From Polycyclovorans algicola TG408 (GTDB lineage Bacteria; Pseudomonadota; Gammaproteobacteria; Nevskiales; Nevskiaceae), in NCBI RefSeq assembly GCF_000711245.1, contig NZ_JOMH01000001.1:1048830-1112829 (forward strand): a stretch of DNA of 64,000 nucleotides, in the 5' to 3' direction. The notes under the pieces are model-generated. The model was not told the DNA's origin. It saw only the letters and a list, made by a program, of their open reading frames with translations, and did no database searches. How positions within the stretch are numbered: the first letter of the stretch is position 1; every line of letters starts with the position of its first letter. Both the position numbers and the translations under genes were made by a program. This document shows positions 29,561 to 38,994 of this stretch, in pieces.

Positions 29561-31156
29561 GTGCAGAACCAGATTCAAACCCGCGCCGTGGGGCCGTTCC
29601 CGCGCGTCAACCCCCCCGTTTTCATCACGTCGGCCACGGTCGTGCTGGTGTTCGTGTCGCTGGGGATTTTCTTCAAGGTGCCCACCGAGGCCGTCTTCGG
29701 CGCGGTGCAGGCCTTTATCACCGAATACCTCGGTTGGTACTACATGCTGGCGGCCAGTATTTTCGTCGGCTTTGTGTTGTGGCTGCTGATGTCGCGCTAC
29801 GGCGACGTGCGCCTCGGCGACCCTCACGAGAAGCCCGAGTACGGCTACTTCGCCTGGTTTGCGATGTTGTTCTCGGCGGGTATGGGCATTGGCCTGCTGT
29901 TCTGGAGCATCGCCGAGCCGATGTACCACTACATCACCCCGCCGTTCGCGGTGGAGGGCGAAACACCGCGTTCGGCCGAGGTGGCGCTGCGCACGACCTT
30001 CTTCCATTGGGGTCTGCACGCTTGGGCGATCTACGTGATCGTCGGGCTTGCGCTGTCGTACTTCGCTTACCGGCACAAGCTGCCGCTGGCAATTCGTTCG
30101 GCGTTTTATCCGCTGTTGGGCGACCGAATTTATGGCTGGCCCGGGCACATCATCGACATCACCGCCGTTTTCGGCACGCTGTTCGGGGTGGCGACGTCGC
30201 TGGGTCTGGGGGTGCAGCAGATCAACGCCGGGTTGACCTATCTCGTTGATGCGCCGCAGAGCGTGATGCTGCAGATCGGGTTGATTGCATTCATCACCGC
30301 CATTGCCACGGGTTCGGTGGTGATGGGGCTCAACAAGGGCGTGAAGATACTGTCCACGGTGAATGTCTGGTTGGCATTGGGGCTGATCGCAGCGGTTCTG
30401 GTGCTGGGGCCCACGGTGTACATCCTCAACACCTTCGTCGAAACCACGGGCCGCTACCTGCAGAATCTGGTGGTGATGAGCTTCTGGACCGACACGGTGG
30501 GCAACACCGGCTGGGCCGGCAGCTGGACGATTTTCTACTGGGGCTGGTGGATGGCGTGGGCGCCATTCGTGGGCATGTTCATCGCGCGCATTTCGCGCGG
30601 GCGCACCATCCGCGAATTCACCTTGGGCGTGCTGTTCGTGCCGACATTGGTGACCTTCCTGTGGCTGTCGGTCATGGGCGGCACGGCGATGTTCCACGAA
30701 CTCGTTGGCGAGGGCGGTATTGCCGCCGCAGTGCAGAACGACCTCACCACGGCCCTCTACGTCACGCTGGACCGGCTGCCGTTGTCAGGCCTCACCGCAA
30801 CGGTGGCGACCCTGGTCATCGTCACCTTCTTCGTCACCTCATCAGACTCCGGCTCGCTGGTCATCGACATGCTGACGGCTGGCGGTGACCTCGATCCGCC
30901 GCGCATCCAGCGTGTGTTCTGGGCGGTGGCCGAAGGTCTGGTGGCCACAGCCCTACTGCTGAGCGGGGGCTTGCAGGCACTGCAAACGGCATCAATCGCG
31001 ACCGGACTGCTGTTCTCGGTGGTGATGTTGCTGATGATCGTGTCGTTGCTCAAAGCCTTCAGGGGCGAGCCGATTACCCCGACCGTGCGTGAACGCGAGC
31101 CCGATGCCCCCAAGGAAACCTTTGGGGATGTCGATCATCCGCGAGGTGCTGACTGA
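29561..31156 (+). CDS. BCCT-family betaine/choline/carnitine transporter
   Basis: A 531-residue transporter with about twelve hydrophobic helices. The BCCT motif AGMGIGLLFWSIAEP and the tryptophan-rich signature WGWWMAWAPFVGMFIARISRGRTIREF region are present. Glycine instead of aspartate in GMGIGL points, by analogy to BetP, to sodium rather than proton coupling. It imports quaternary ammonium compounds for osmoprotection. GTG at 29561 is chosen because AGGGAGAAG lies just upstream and the protein then begins with a normal hydrophilic tail; the upstream ATG lacks a site. A porin gene follows after 27 bp, likely in the same operon. Confidence 0.92.
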   Translation: MQNQIQTRAVGPFPRVNPPVFITSATVVLVFVSLGIFFKVPTEAVFGAVQAFITEYLGWYYMLAASIFVGFVLWLLMSRYGDVRLGDPHEKPEYGYFAWFAMLFSAGMGIGLLFWSIAEPMYHYITPPFAVEGETPRSAEVALRTTFFHWGLHAWAIYVIVGLALSYFAYRHKLPLAIRSAFYPLLGDRIYGWPGHIIDITAVFGTLFGVATSLGLGVQQINAGLTYLVDAPQSVMLQIGLIAFITAIATGSVVMGLNKGVKILSTVNVWLALGLIAAVLVLGPTVYILNTFVETTGRYLQNLVVMSFWTDTVGNTGWAGSWTIFYWGWWMAWAPFVGMFIARISRGRTIREFTLGVLFVPTLVTFLWLSVMGGTAMFHELVGEGGIAAAVQNDLTTALYVTLDRLPLSGLTATVATLVIVTFFVTSSDSGSLVIDMLTAGGDLDPPRIQRVFWAVAEGLVATALLLSGGLQALQTASIATGLLFSVVMLLMIVSLLKAFRGEPITPTVREREPDAPKETFGDVDHPRGAD

Positions 31157-31183
31157 CCCGATATCAGCCGGGGGAGAAGAACA

Positions 31184-32323
31184 ATGAAAAAAGGGTTCAA
31201 GGTCGTCATTGCGGCCGCGGCATCGTGCGCGCTGGTTGGACCAGTGATGGCCGACGAGCCCGTAGAGGGCATCAACGTTGGCGGTGCCGTGCGGTTCCAG
31301 TACAGCTTCGAGGATTACCAGCCCGCCAACCGTGAGCGGGTCGGTGATCTGGATTTCGACACCTTCCGGATCAATCTGGATGGCACGGTGGGCGACGTGA
31401 TCCTGTCGGCCGAGCTTCGCTACTACCAATACATGCAGGTGATTCACCACGCCTGGGTGGGCTATGACTTCAGTACGGCATGGCGTGGCCAGTTGGGCGT
31501 GACCAAGGTGCCGTTCGGGCATCAACCGTTCAATTCAAACTCTTACTTTTTCAGCATGCTCTATTACGTGGGGCTGGAGGACGACTACGACTTGGGCGGC
31601 GTGCTGCACGGCAAGCTCGATGCGCTGGACGTGCAGTTGGGTCTGTTCAAGAACGACGAACAGGGCGGTATCGACGGCTTCGTCAATGACCGCACCGAGC
31701 GTTACTCCTACGACATTCTCGGACTTCGCAGCACAGGCGACGGCACCTTCGACGCACCCGCGCAGGAGATCGCCGAGAGCAACACTGCCGCGCTGCGCGT
31801 GGCTTGGGAGGGCGCGCTAGGTCCGATTGACGCCTCACTGGGCGTCTCAGCGCTTTATGGTGACCTGGTGGACGCCGATGACAGCATCGGTACGCAGCGT
31901 GCCGGTGCGGTTCATGTGGGCGCCAAAGTTGACCGCTGGACCCTGATGCTGCAGTCCACCCGCTATGACCACCGCACCGACGTTGACGCAGATCGACTGG
32001 TGGTGGGCGCGTATGCCTTCTTCGACAGCATTCCGGCTGCGGCGACGGTACACACCGCCAATCTCGCCTACGCGCTGCCGGTGCAGTGGGGGCCAGTGAC
32101 GGCGGTGACGGTCTACAACGACCACAGCCAGATGGTCGCCAAGCGCGGTGTTGGCGGGCGCACGTGGATGAACACGCTGGGCATGTCGGTTGCGGCCGGC
32201 GGGCTGGTGACCTATTTTGATCTGGTGACGGCCCGCAACCAGCCGTTCATCGGCGGTTCGCTGGGCGACGCCGCTGAAGACACCCACACCCGCTTCAACA
32301 TCAATGTGGGCTATTACTTCTGA
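31184..32323 (+). CDS. Outer-membrane porin
   Basis: A 379-residue exported protein with a signal peptide (VVIAAAASCALVGPVMADE) and alternating beta-strand pattern throughout (GGAVRFQYSFEDY, GDVILSAELRYYQYMQ, RFNINVGYYF). The terminal phenylalanine is the BAM-recognition residue. It resembles phosphate/pyrophosphate-selective porins (OprP/O-type) only in general. A GGGGGAGAAG-like site precedes ATG 31184. Position directly after a BCCT transporter suggests it lets the same solutes through the outer membrane; this is inferred. Confidence 0.82.
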   Translation: MKKGFKVVIAAAASCALVGPVMADEPVEGINVGGAVRFQYSFEDYQPANRERVGDLDFDTFRINLDGTVGDVILSAELRYYQYMQVIHHAWVGYDFSTAWRGQLGVTKVPFGHQPFNSNSYFFSMLYYVGLEDDYDLGGVLHGKLDALDVQLGLFKNDEQGGIDGFVNDRTERYSYDILGLRSTGDGTFDAPAQEIAESNTAALRVAWEGALGPIDASLGVSALYGDLVDADDSIGTQRAGAVHVGAKVDRWTLMLQSTRYDHRTDVDADRLVVGAYAFFDSIPAAATVHTANLAYALPVQWGPVTAVTVYNDHSQMVAKRGVGGRTWMNTLGMSVAAGGLVTYFDLVTARNQPFIGGSLGDAAEDTHTRFNINVGYYF

Positions 32324-32403
32324 GAAAGAGCAAACGTCGTTGAGTTTGAGGCGCCATGGGCGGCAAGATGTTTGATGTCCTTGGCGTCCGCGGGGGCGTC
32401 GCC

Positions 32404-33495
32404 TTAACCGCTTTGATGCGATTCGTGCTCGTCTGATGCCGTCGGTACCGCGCCACCCTCAATGAACAGCGTCCGCGTCGGGTACGCGAACTCTATGCCC
32501 GCTGTCTTGAAGCGCCGCACCAGTCCGAGGTTGATGGCCTGCTGGGCATCCATGGAGGCGTTGAAGTCGGGCAGGGTCATCCAATAGACCACCTCGAAGT
32601 CGAGTGACGAGTCGCCAAAGTTGAAGAAATGTGCCCGATCAAAGCGCGTGTTGGCGGTGACATCGACCAGCTCGCGCACCATTCCCGGAATCGCCTCCAA
32701 CTGATCGGCAGTGGTTTGGTAGAGCACGCCAAACTTAAACACGATGCGCCGCTCATACATGCGCTTGTAATTGCGGATGCGCGTTTTCAGGAGGTCCGAA
32801 TTGGCGATCACGATCTGTTCGCCGGAGAGCGAGCGGACTCGGGTGGTCTTGAGCCCCACGTGCTCGATGGTGCCGGACATGTCATCCACGACCACGAAGT
32901 CACCGATCACGAACGGCTTGTCGACGACGATGGACAGTGACGCGAACAGATCGCCCAAGATATTTTGCAGCGCCAGTGCCACCGCAATGCCCCCCACACC
33001 GAGGCCGGCGACCAATGCTGTGACGTCCACGCCGAGGTTGTCGAGCATCAACAGCGCCACCACCGACCAAAGCACCATTCGCCCGACGAAGCCCACGGCA
33101 GCGAGGCTGGTGGCCGAGGCGGCGTCTTGGGCCAGCGCACGCTTCTGATGGCGATCGAGCCAAAAGCGCATGCTCGCATTGAGCCAGAGGCCCAGTTGCA
33201 GGAAGGCGGCGACGGTGGCGGTGACGGTAAAGAAGGTGCCGACCCGATCGGGCATTTCGAGATAGCGGGTGCCTGCGAACAGCGTCAAGCCAAGGATCAG
33301 CCATTGACGGGTTGATCGGGCGACGTAAACCACCGCGTCATCCAGCGCGCTGCTGGTGTCTCGGCTGATCGTCGCAACTTTATGAATGATCACCCATTTG
33401 AGGAGACCGATCACGACATTGATGCTCAGGGCGAGCCCAAGCGCCAAAAGCCAGTCGCGCAGGGTGTTGTCAAAAATGACGCTGGTCAATGACAT
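32404..33495 (-). CDS. Small-conductance mechanosensitive channel (MscS family)
   Basis: A 363-residue membrane protein with five hydrophobic segments and the MscS pore helix and beta-domain: GLGVGGIAVALALQNILGDLFASLSI, then VVDKPFVIGDFVVVDDMSGTIEHVGLKTTRVRS and the IANSDLL motif. It probably opens on hypo-osmotic shock, complementing the neighbouring osmolyte transporter. Slightly longer than E. coli MscS because of extra N-terminal helices. It is convergent with the BCCT/porin unit. Confidence 0.93.
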   Translation of the reverse strand: MSLTSVIFDNTLRDWLLALGLALSINVVIGLLKWVIIHKVATISRDTSSALDDAVVYVARSTRQWLILGLTLFAGTRYLEMPDRVGTFFTVTATVAAFLQLGLWLNASMRFWLDRHQKRALAQDAASATSLAAVGFVGRMVLWSVVALLMLDNLGVDVTALVAGLGVGGIAVALALQNILGDLFASLSIVVDKPFVIGDFVVVDDMSGTIEHVGLKTTRVRSLSGEQIVIANSDLLKTRIRNYKRMYERRIVFKFGVLYQTTADQLEAIPGMVRELVDVTANTRFDRAHFFNFGDSSLDFEVVYWMTLPDFNASMDAQQAINLGLVRRFKTAGIEFAYPTRTLFIEGGAVPTASDEHESHQSG

Positions 33496-33594
33496 GAGAA
33501 ACTGTCGGCATGCTGGAAAGAGGCCGCGTGTTTATCGCGTTCCTTCAGCGTTCGCAAGAAAAGGCGTCGAGTGGATGCCGCGATGGAGACCCGT

Positions 33595-33807
33595 ATGACG
33601 CAGGATGCTGCCGTGGAAAGGCTTGAGATCAAGGTCGCTTATCTGGAAGCGTCGCTGCAGGCTCTCAACGAGGCGTTGATTGACCAGCAGACGCGCATCG
33701 ACCAACTTGAGCGCTTGACCCAGGCGCTGCTGGAGCGACTGCGGCGGGACGAAGCGGGCGGCACGCTGCCTGCGAGCCAGCAGCATGAGCCGCCGCCGCA
33801 CTACTGA
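33595..33807 (+). CDS. slyX: SlyX family protein
   Basis: A 70-residue coiled-coil protein (VERLEIKVAYLEASLQALNEA, heptads to about residue 50) ending in the typical proline-rich PPPHY. SlyX is widespread and of unknown function. GGAG lies six bases before ATG 33595; ATG 33583 is an alternative. The last seven bases overlap the convergent neighbour. Confidence 0.88.
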   Translation: MTQDAAVERLEIKVAYLEASLQALNEALIDQQTRIDQLERLTQALLERLRRDEAGGTLPASQQHEPPPHY

Positions 33808-34385
33808 AGGGTCTCACGCGCTTTAGGCGTCGGCCGTGGGTCGGGTACAAAGCCGAAGTGCGCCGCCATATCGTCGCGATCAACCCGGTGGACCGGTAAC
33901 AGGGTGCCGCACGGCGTGCGGAAACTGAGCGCAGTGAGCGCACCGCTGGTCACTTTCAGGGCGTCGTCCAGGTCATCGTCGGCGACTGGACGGTCCCCTG
34001 CGGCGAGCCGCGCCAGTGCCCAGTCCAGGTCTCGGCTGTCGACCAACCCGGGGCCCGCGTCGGTGAGCAGGGCAAGTGCTCCGTACTCATCAATTGCGGC
34101 ACCTTTGATGCTGGCGACCGGGCGTTGGCAGTGGTTGATCAGTTCACCGGCTCCCGTGACACGCAGAACCCACGGCAGGTAGGCGAGTGTCACGAAGGCC
34201 TGCTGCCAGCCATTTTTTACAAACCAGCGGCCGCCGTCGTCGCATTGATAATGTCGTTGCAAGTGCTCGACCAGGCTGGTGCGGCTGATCGGTTCGCCGC
34301 GAATCAACCATTGACCGCGTTCGTCCAGGCTCAGATACCCATAGACCTCGGGGGACTCGGGCCAGGCGCGTGGCGCCGGGCTCAT
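33801..34385 (-). CDS. Conserved protein of unknown function
   Basis: A 194-residue soluble protein. The N-terminal part (PEVYGYLSLDERGQWLIRGEPISRTSLVEHLQRHY, then GRWFVKNGWQQAFVTLAYLPWVLRV) belongs to a family I recognise from betaproteobacteria and Xanthomonas-like bacteria but cannot name with certainty. No catalytic motif is visible. Its start overlaps the stop of the upstream small gene by four bases (ATGA type), so the two are translationally coupled. Confidence 0.7.
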   Translation of the reverse strand: MSPAPRAWPESPEVYGYLSLDERGQWLIRGEPISRTSLVEHLQRHYQCDDGGRWFVKNGWQQAFVTLAYLPWVLRVTGAGELINHCQRPVASIKGAAIDEYGALALLTDAGPGLVDSRDLDWALARLAAGDRPVADDDLDDALKVTSGALTALSFRTPCGTLLPVHRVDRDDMAAHFGFVPDPRPTPKARETLQ

Positions 34386-34576
34386 TCGTCGAAGGCCTCG
34401 TCAGGCGCGCGGCGGATGCCGTCAAGCTTGCGCTGAAGCGCTGCCGCGACGCTGGCCTCAAGCTGCTTCTGCTGCTTGCTGCGGCCATGCCTGATTCGCT
34501 GTTCGGCGGCGTCGAGCGTGTGCCGTTTACGGTCGCGCAGCTTGCGAGCTTTGTTGAGGTTGATCAGGTCGGCCAA
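34382..34576 (-). CDS. DUF4169-like small basic protein
   Basis: A 64-residue basic helical protein: NLNKARKLRDRKRHTLDAAE, then a GRSKQQKQLE region and a KLDGIRR end. The pattern matches DUF4169, which is best known from alphaproteobacteria. The best ribosome site (AAGGAGAG) is seven bases before a TTG codon at 34576, which I take as the start; a nearby ATG is out of frame. It overlaps the next minus-strand gene by four bases. Confidence 0.72.
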   Translation of the reverse strand: MADLINLNKARKLRDRKRHTLDAAEQRIRHGRSKQQKQLEASVAAALQRKLDGIRRAPDEAFDE

Positions 34577-34814
34577 AGCATCTCTCCTTTACGTCCCGTC
34601 AATACGCGGTCGATCCGAGGATAATCGTTGCTAGACAAACTATCAGTGTTCGCGTAGCGTGCGTCGGGCAGTGGCTTCAAGCAGTGTTATCCATCGGGTG
34701 TCTTGGGTTGTTTTCAGCCCCTCCGGTGCCCGTGATGCGTTCCTTGATCGCTAGCAACCCCGAGGGCGGTTTTGCCCCATTTTTTGATTGTTTCAACGTT
34801 ATAGGAATGTTTTC

Positions 34815-35027
34815 ATGAGCACCGCAACAATTGGCACCGTGAAGTGGTTTAACGACGCGAAAGGCTTTGGCTTCATCACCCCGTCAGAAGGCGGCGAAGA
34901 CCTCTTCGCGCACTTCAAAGAGATCCAGGGCACGGGTTTCAAGACCCTCGCCGAAGGTCAGAAGGTCGAGTACAAAGCGGTCCGCGGCCCCAAGGGCATG
35001 CAGGCCACGCAGATCCGTCCGCTCTAA
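34815..35027 (+). CDS. Cold-shock/RNA chaperone protein (CspA family)
   Basis: A 70-residue OB-fold protein with RNP1 (KGFGFITP) and RNP2 (DLFAHFKEI) and the opening [14 protein letters not shown]. It binds single-stranded RNA and melts secondary structure. ATG at 34815 has AGGA upstream; an earlier in-frame ATG gives a nonstandard tail. A UUCG-loop terminator follows. The 5' untranslated region is up to about 200 bases. Confidence 0.95.
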   Translation: MSTATIGTVKWFNDAKGFGFITPSEGGEDLFAHFKEIQGTGFKTLAEGQKVEYKAVRGPKGMQATQIRPL

Positions 35028-35044
35028 AGCGACGTCTGTGACTA

Positions 35045-35074
35045 AAAACCGCAGCTTCGGCTGCGGTTTTTTTT
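35045..35074 (+). terminator. Terminator of the cold-shock gene
   Basis: AAAACCGCAGC, a UUCG tetraloop, then GCTGCGGTTTT and further T. It starts 18 bp after the csp stop. Confidence 0.93.
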
Positions 35075-35275
35075 GCCCGTTTGACGCGAAGAAGCCGGTT
35101 GCAATGCGCGTCCGCCGACATCCCTGTCTTCGGTCCGCCAGTTAAGGGGTCGCGGAAGGTGCCCGGCGATTCCGGCATTTGACGGGTTGACCTATCGCGC
35201 ATGATGACCGGCGGGCGCCGCCGCACGATGGAAGGCTCAATTGTGGTTGACAACGATTCGCATTTGTTTTCTTAT

Positions 35276-35521
35276 ATGGCCATGATCATATGCGTCTGCA
35301 AACGCTTGTCCTGCCGCGACGTCAATGCCGCCGTTGACAACGGCGCGCGCACGTGGGCGGAGCTGCGTTCGGAGCTGGGCATCGCGTCGACCTGCGGTCG
35401 CTGCGCCTGCGAGGCCAGGGCCGTTATGCGGCAACGCCTGCAGGGGCATTCCGCTGCGGCGTCGGTGATGCCGTCGTTGGCCACGGGCGCTGCGGTCACC
35501 AGCTTTCCGGAATGCGCCTGA
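35276..35521 (+). CDS. bfd: Bacterioferritin-associated ferredoxin
   Basis: An 81-residue [2Fe-2S] protein. The four cysteines occur as CVC at the N-terminus (MIICVCKRLSC) and CGRCAC near residue 40, the Bfd pattern. Bfd reduces and releases iron from bacterioferritin. ATG at 35276 is used; the ATG two codons later is equally possible and no strong ribosome site decides. The C-terminal ~25 residues are low in structure. bfr follows 94 bp downstream, with a Fur-like sequence between. Confidence 0.85.
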   Translation: MAMIICVCKRLSCRDVNAAVDNGARTWAELRSELGIASTCGRCACEARAVMRQRLQGHSAAASVMPSLATGAAVTSFPECA

Positions 35522-35538
35522 GAATGACACTCGTTAAT
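35520..35538. promoter_or_regulatory. Candidate Fur box between bfd and bfr
   Basis: GAGAATGACACTCGTTAAT matches 13 of 19 positions of the Fur consensus GATAATGATAATCATTATC. It begins at the bfd stop codon and lies about 78 bp before bfr. Iron genes on both sides make it plausible; the score is only moderate. Confidence 0.4.
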
Positions 35539-35615
35539 ATTAAAAACCAATAAAAACAATTGCTTAGTTGCATATTGGCGGTTATAGTGCGGTCTTGAAT
35601 CTACCGGAGACCGCC

Positions 35616-36098
35616 ATGCGCGCCGACTCGAAAGTTATCGATTTTCTCAATCAGGCTCTGAAAAACGAGTTGACCGCGATCAACCAGTATTTCCTGCATG
35701 CCCGCATGCTGGACAACTGGGGTCTGCGCAAGCTCGGCAAGTACGAGTATCACGAGTCCATCGACGAGATGAAGCATGCGGACAAGCTGATCACCCGCAT
35801 CCTGTTCCTAGAAGGCCTGCCCAACCTGCAGGACCTTGGCAAGATTTACATCGGCGAAGACGTTGAAGAGGTTCTGGCCTGTGACTTGCGCCTCGAGATG
35901 GAAGCCTTGGTCCTGCTCAAGGACGCGATTGTTCACTGTGAAGAGGTGTGCGACTTTGCCTCGCGTGAGCTGTTTGTCGCCATTCTCGAGTCAGAGGAGG
36001 AGCACATCGACTTCATCGAAGAGCAACTCAAGATCATCGAGCTGGTGGGTGTGCAGAACTACTGTCAGAGCCAGTCCGAGCCGCCCTCCGCCGATTGA
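35616..36098 (+). CDS. bfr: Bacterioferritin
   Basis: A 160-residue iron-storage subunit. All six ferroxidase-centre residues are present at standard positions: E18, E51, H54, E94, E127 and H130, and the haem-axial methionine M52. The opening [19 protein letters not shown] is typical. Twenty-four subunits form a shell that stores iron. ATG at 35616 has GGAG seven bases upstream; an earlier in-frame ATG at 35568 gives an atypical tail. With bfd next to it, storage and release are encoded together. A long inverted repeat follows. Confidence 0.97.
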   Translation: MRADSKVIDFLNQALKNELTAINQYFLHARMLDNWGLRKLGKYEYHESIDEMKHADKLITRILFLEGLPNLQDLGKIYIGEDVEEVLACDLRLEMEALVLLKDAIVHCEEVCDFASRELFVAILESEEEHIDFIEEQLKIIELVGVQNYCQSQSEPPSAD

Positions 36099-36100
36099 GT

Positions 36101-36150
36101 GGGCACACCCAAAAAAGGCCATCGCAAGATGGCCTTTTTTGGGTGTGCCC
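36101..36150. terminator. Long inverted repeat, bidirectional terminator of bfr and hemJ
   Basis: A perfect 22-bp stem (36101-36122 with 36129-36150) and a six-base loop. The core GGCCAT/ATGGCC stem is flanked by A6/T6, so both strands have a hairpin followed by T. It fills the gap between the convergent bfr and hemJ genes. Confidence 0.88.
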
Positions 36151-36161
36151 AGCCTCCCAGC

Positions 36162-36578
36162 TCAGAAGGGTTTGACAATGACCAGAATCACGATGGCGAC
36201 CAGAAACAGGGCGGGCACCTCGTTGATCAGTCTGAAAAATCGGGCGCTGGTGCGGTTGGTCTCACTGCGGAAGCGGCGCATGAACACGATCAGCCAGTGG
36301 TGATAACCAGTGAGCACCACCACCAGCAGTAGTTTGGCGTGCATCCAGCCCGCCTGCATGTAGCCCGGCACCATCATCAGCAGCCACACGCCAAACACCC
36401 AGGTACCGAGCATGGCAATACTGCCGATGGCGAACAGCCGCTTTTCCATCAGGCAGAAGCGCGCCTTCTCGTCCGAAGACCCCGCTGCCACGTGATAAAC
36501 AAACAAACGCGGCAGGTACAGCAGAGCGGCAAACCAGCTGACCATGAAAATCACGTGCAGCGCCTTGATCCACAACAT
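36162..36578 (-). CDS. hemJ: Protoporphyrinogen IX oxidase HemJ
   Basis: A 138-residue, four-helix membrane protein. The conserved histidine lies in [20 protein letters not shown], and [19 protein letters not shown] matches the second signature. HemJ converts protoporphyrinogen IX to protoporphyrin IX in haem synthesis. It lies next to argC in a conserved gammaproteobacterial order. Haem supply fits the bacterioferritin neighbour, but the two are convergent, not co-transcribed. Confidence 0.9.
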   Translation of the reverse strand: MLWIKALHVIFMVSWFAALLYLPRLFVYHVAAGSSDEKARFCLMEKRLFAIGSIAMLGTWVFGVWLLMMVPGYMQAGWMHAKLLLVVVLTGYHHWLIVFMRRFRSETNRTSARFFRLINEVPALFLVAIVILVIVKPF

Positions 36579-36640
36579 GTCGTTACCCCCTCAAAGTTGA
36601 GCCGTTATTATCCTCGCCCAGCCTCGCGGGTGCGGTGATC

Positions 36641-37678
36641 ATGATTTCGGTAGGCATTGTCGGCGGTACGGGATACACCGGTTCAGAGTTGCTGCGTCTG
36701 TTGGCCCAGCACCCTGCCGCGCGGGTCGAGGTGCTGACCTCACGCAAGGAAGCGGGGCTGCGCGCCGATGCGCTCTTCCCCAACTTGCGCGGCCATGTCG
36801 ACGTGGTTTTCAGTGCGCCAGACCCGGCGGCGCTTGCGGACTGCGACGTGGTGTTCTTCGCGACGCCGCACGGCGTGGCAATGAACAGCGCCGATGTGCT
36901 GATCGAGCAGGGTGTGCGGGTGATTGACTTGTCGGCCGACTTCCGCCTGCGTGATCCGCTGGTATTCAAGCATTGGTACGGCCTTGAGCACACTGCCACG
37001 ACATTGCTTGAGGAAGCGGTTTACGGGCTGCCGGAGATGAATCGCGCCGACATCAGTGAGGCGCGCCTGGTGGCCAACCCGGGCTGCTACCCGACTGCTG
37101 TGCAATTGGCGCTCAAGCCGCTGCTGGACGCCGGGTGGATCGAGTCGCAAGGGTTGATTGCAGACTGCAAGTCAGGTGTCAGTGGCGCGGGGCGCGAGGC
37201 CAAGGTGGGCTCGCTGCTGTGCGAGGCGGGTGACAATTTCAAGGCCTACGGCGTGGCCGGTGGCGGGCATCGTCACGGCCCCGAGATCACCCAGGGGCTC
37301 CGTGAGATGGCCGCAGGAGACGTGGGACTGACCTTCGTGCCGCATTTGCTGCCGCTGATTCGCGGCATTCATGCAACGATATACGCGCGGCTCTTGAAAC
37401 CTGCCGGCGACCTGCAGGCCCTGTTTGAGTCCAGCTACGCCGATGAGCCCTTTGTTGACGTCATGCCGGCCGGCTCTCACCCTGAGACCCGTCACGTGCG
37501 CGCGGCCAATACCTGCCGGTTGGCCGTCCATCTGGCCGCTGACCAGCGCACGGTGATTGTCCTGTCGGTGATCGACAATCTGGTCAAGGGGGCGTCTGGC
37601 CAGGCGGTGCAGAACATGAACATCATGTTCGGAATTGATGAACGCAGCGGGCTCGACGGGGTGCCGCTGGCGCCGTGA
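36641..37678 (+). CDS. argC: N-acetyl-gamma-glutamyl-phosphate reductase
   Basis: A 345-residue arginine-biosynthesis enzyme. The NADP motif [17 protein letters not shown] and the active-site cysteine in [10 protein letters not shown] (C149) are present, as is [17 protein letters not shown] at 36641 is preferred to the GTG two codons upstream. The stop overlaps the start of the next gene by four bases, so the two are translationally coupled. Confidence 0.97.
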   Translation: MISVGIVGGTGYTGSELLRLLAQHPAARVEVLTSRKEAGLRADALFPNLRGHVDVVFSAPDPAALADCDVVFFATPHGVAMNSADVLIEQGVRVIDLSADFRLRDPLVFKHWYGLEHTATTLLEEAVYGLPEMNRADISEARLVANPGCYPTAVQLALKPLLDAGWIESQGLIADCKSGVSGAGREAKVGSLLCEAGDNFKAYGVAGGGHRHGPEITQGLREMAAGDVGLTFVPHLLPLIRGIHATIYARLLKPAGDLQALFESSYADEPFVDVMPAGSHPETRHVRAANTCRLAVHLAADQRTVIVLSVIDNLVKGASGQAVQNMNIMFGIDERSGLDGVPLAP

Positions 37679-38442
37679 ATCTGCCTGAAATCGTCATTCG
37701 CCAACCGAAACGGCGCGGGCCAAGGCTACTTTGGATCGCCGGGCTCACGGCGCTAGGGGTTATTGCGCTTTGGGGATTATTTATCCTGGCGCGTCATGCG
37801 TTCGAAGATGACGCCGCCAAGTATCGTCGGGAACTGGACGAGCTTTTGGCGGTGCGCAAGACGCTGACCCAGTCGCTGCGCGAAAAGCGTGACGAGAACG
37901 AGGTTCTCCGTGATGAGCTGGCCTTTCTGCGGCAGTCTCAGCAGGTCGAGTCCGAGGCCACTCAGTTGTTGCGAACAGAGCTGGGCGACCTGCAGGGTGA
38001 ATTGCTGGAGTTACGCGAACAGCTCGCGTTTTACCGCGGCATCGTCTCTCCCGACGTGATCAAGGCGGGCGTCAGGGTGCACGGCCTCAAACTCTCACCG
38101 GTAGGCGGCACGCCGCGGTATCGATATGAACTGGTGCTGGTGCAAGCGGTGCGGCGACAGGGCAGTGCGGAGGGACAGTTCAAGCTGGTTGTCGAAGGGG
38201 TTCGCGACGGGCGTCCGGTCACGGTTGCCTGGCACGAATTGCGCGAAGAGAGTGACGAAATGCAACGCTACGATTTTCAGTACTTTCAGGAGTTCGACGG
38301 CATGATCAAGCTGCCGGCTGGTCTTAAGCCCCAGCGAATCCGCGTACAGTTGATTCCCGACGGAAGCGCGCCAGCCGTTGAGGAAGTCTTGGAGTGGCGG
38401 CGGAGCGTGCTAGCGGCCGAAGTTCCATCTCGGTCGCCCTAA
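37675..38442 (+). CDS. DUF6776-type membrane protein with coiled coil
   Basis: A 255-residue protein. One transmembrane helix ([20 protein letters not shown]) is followed by a long coiled coil (about residues 45-120; [38 protein letters not shown]) and a C-terminal beta-rich domain. It resembles the Pseudomonas protein encoded between argC and bactofilin. Function unknown; an envelope scaffold is conceivable. It starts with GTG overlapping the argC stop (GTGA). Confidence 0.82.
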   Translation: MNLPEIVIRQPKRRGPRLLWIAGLTALGVIALWGLFILARHAFEDDAAKYRRELDELLAVRKTLTQSLREKRDENEVLRDELAFLRQSQQVESEATQLLRTELGDLQGELLELREQLAFYRGIVSPDVIKAGVRVHGLKLSPVGGTPRYRYELVLVQAVRRQGSAEGQFKLVVEGVRDGRPVTVAWHELREESDEMQRYDFQYFQEFDGMIKLPAGLKPQRIRVQLIPDGSAPAVEEVLEWRRSVLAAEVPSRSP

Positions 38443-38466
38443 ACCCCTGCAGATGGAGCGAAAAAA

Positions 38467-38958
38467 ATGAGCAAGTTATTTGGCGGTAACACGAGCAGCC
38501 CGGCTTCACCCTCCAAGGGCGGCTCGACAGTTGACACCCTGATTGGTCGACAGACTGAGATTTCGGGTGACGTCCGCTTTTCTGGCGGCTTGCATGTCGA
38601 TGGCAAGGTCCGTGGCAAGGTGTTGGCCGCCGCAGACAAGAGTGCCGAATTGTCGGTGAGTGACAGTGGCCTTATTGAAGGCGACGTCCGTGTCCCCAAT
38701 ATCATGCTGAATGGCGGTGTGGTGGGTGACGTGTATGCCAGCGAACGTTTGCGAATGTCGTCAAAGGCGCGGGTCACCGGCAACGTCTCGTACAAGGTGA
38801 TTGAGATGGAGGCCGGCGCCACCGTCAACGGTCAGATGATTCACGAATCGGGCGACGCACTTGCCTCGCTAGGTCCCAATGCCCGGAGCAAGACGCCGGA
38901 CAACGATGAGCCCGCAGCAATCGGCACCGAACTACCGCGATCGGTGCTGTCGAAGTGA
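38467..38958 (+). CDS. Bactofilin (polymer-forming cytoskeletal protein)
   Basis: A 163-residue protein with the bactofilin beta-helix core (TEISGDVRFSGGLHVDGKVRG, SGLIEGDVRVPNIMLNGGVVGDV, ARVTGNVSYKVIEMEAGATVNGQ) and unstructured ends. Bactofilins polymerise without nucleotide and often localise peptidoglycan enzymes; the M23 peptidase gene lies about 1.5 kb away. It follows the coiled-coil gene by 24 bp. Confidence 0.93.
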   Translation: MSKLFGGNTSSPASPSKGGSTVDTLIGRQTEISGDVRFSGGLHVDGKVRGKVLAAADKSAELSVSDSGLIEGDVRVPNIMLNGGVVGDVYASERLRMSSKARVTGNVSYKVIEMEAGATVNGQMIHESGDALASLGPNARSKTPDNDEPAAIGTELPRSVLSK

Positions 38959-38994
38959 ACTGGGCGGGTCAGTAATGAGTTTGGAGAGGTTGTA

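Noticed and set aside
29546-30697. 383-codon open frame on the minus strand
   Set aside because: Antisense to the BCCT transporter; histidine- and glutamine-rich translation typical of a shadow frame.
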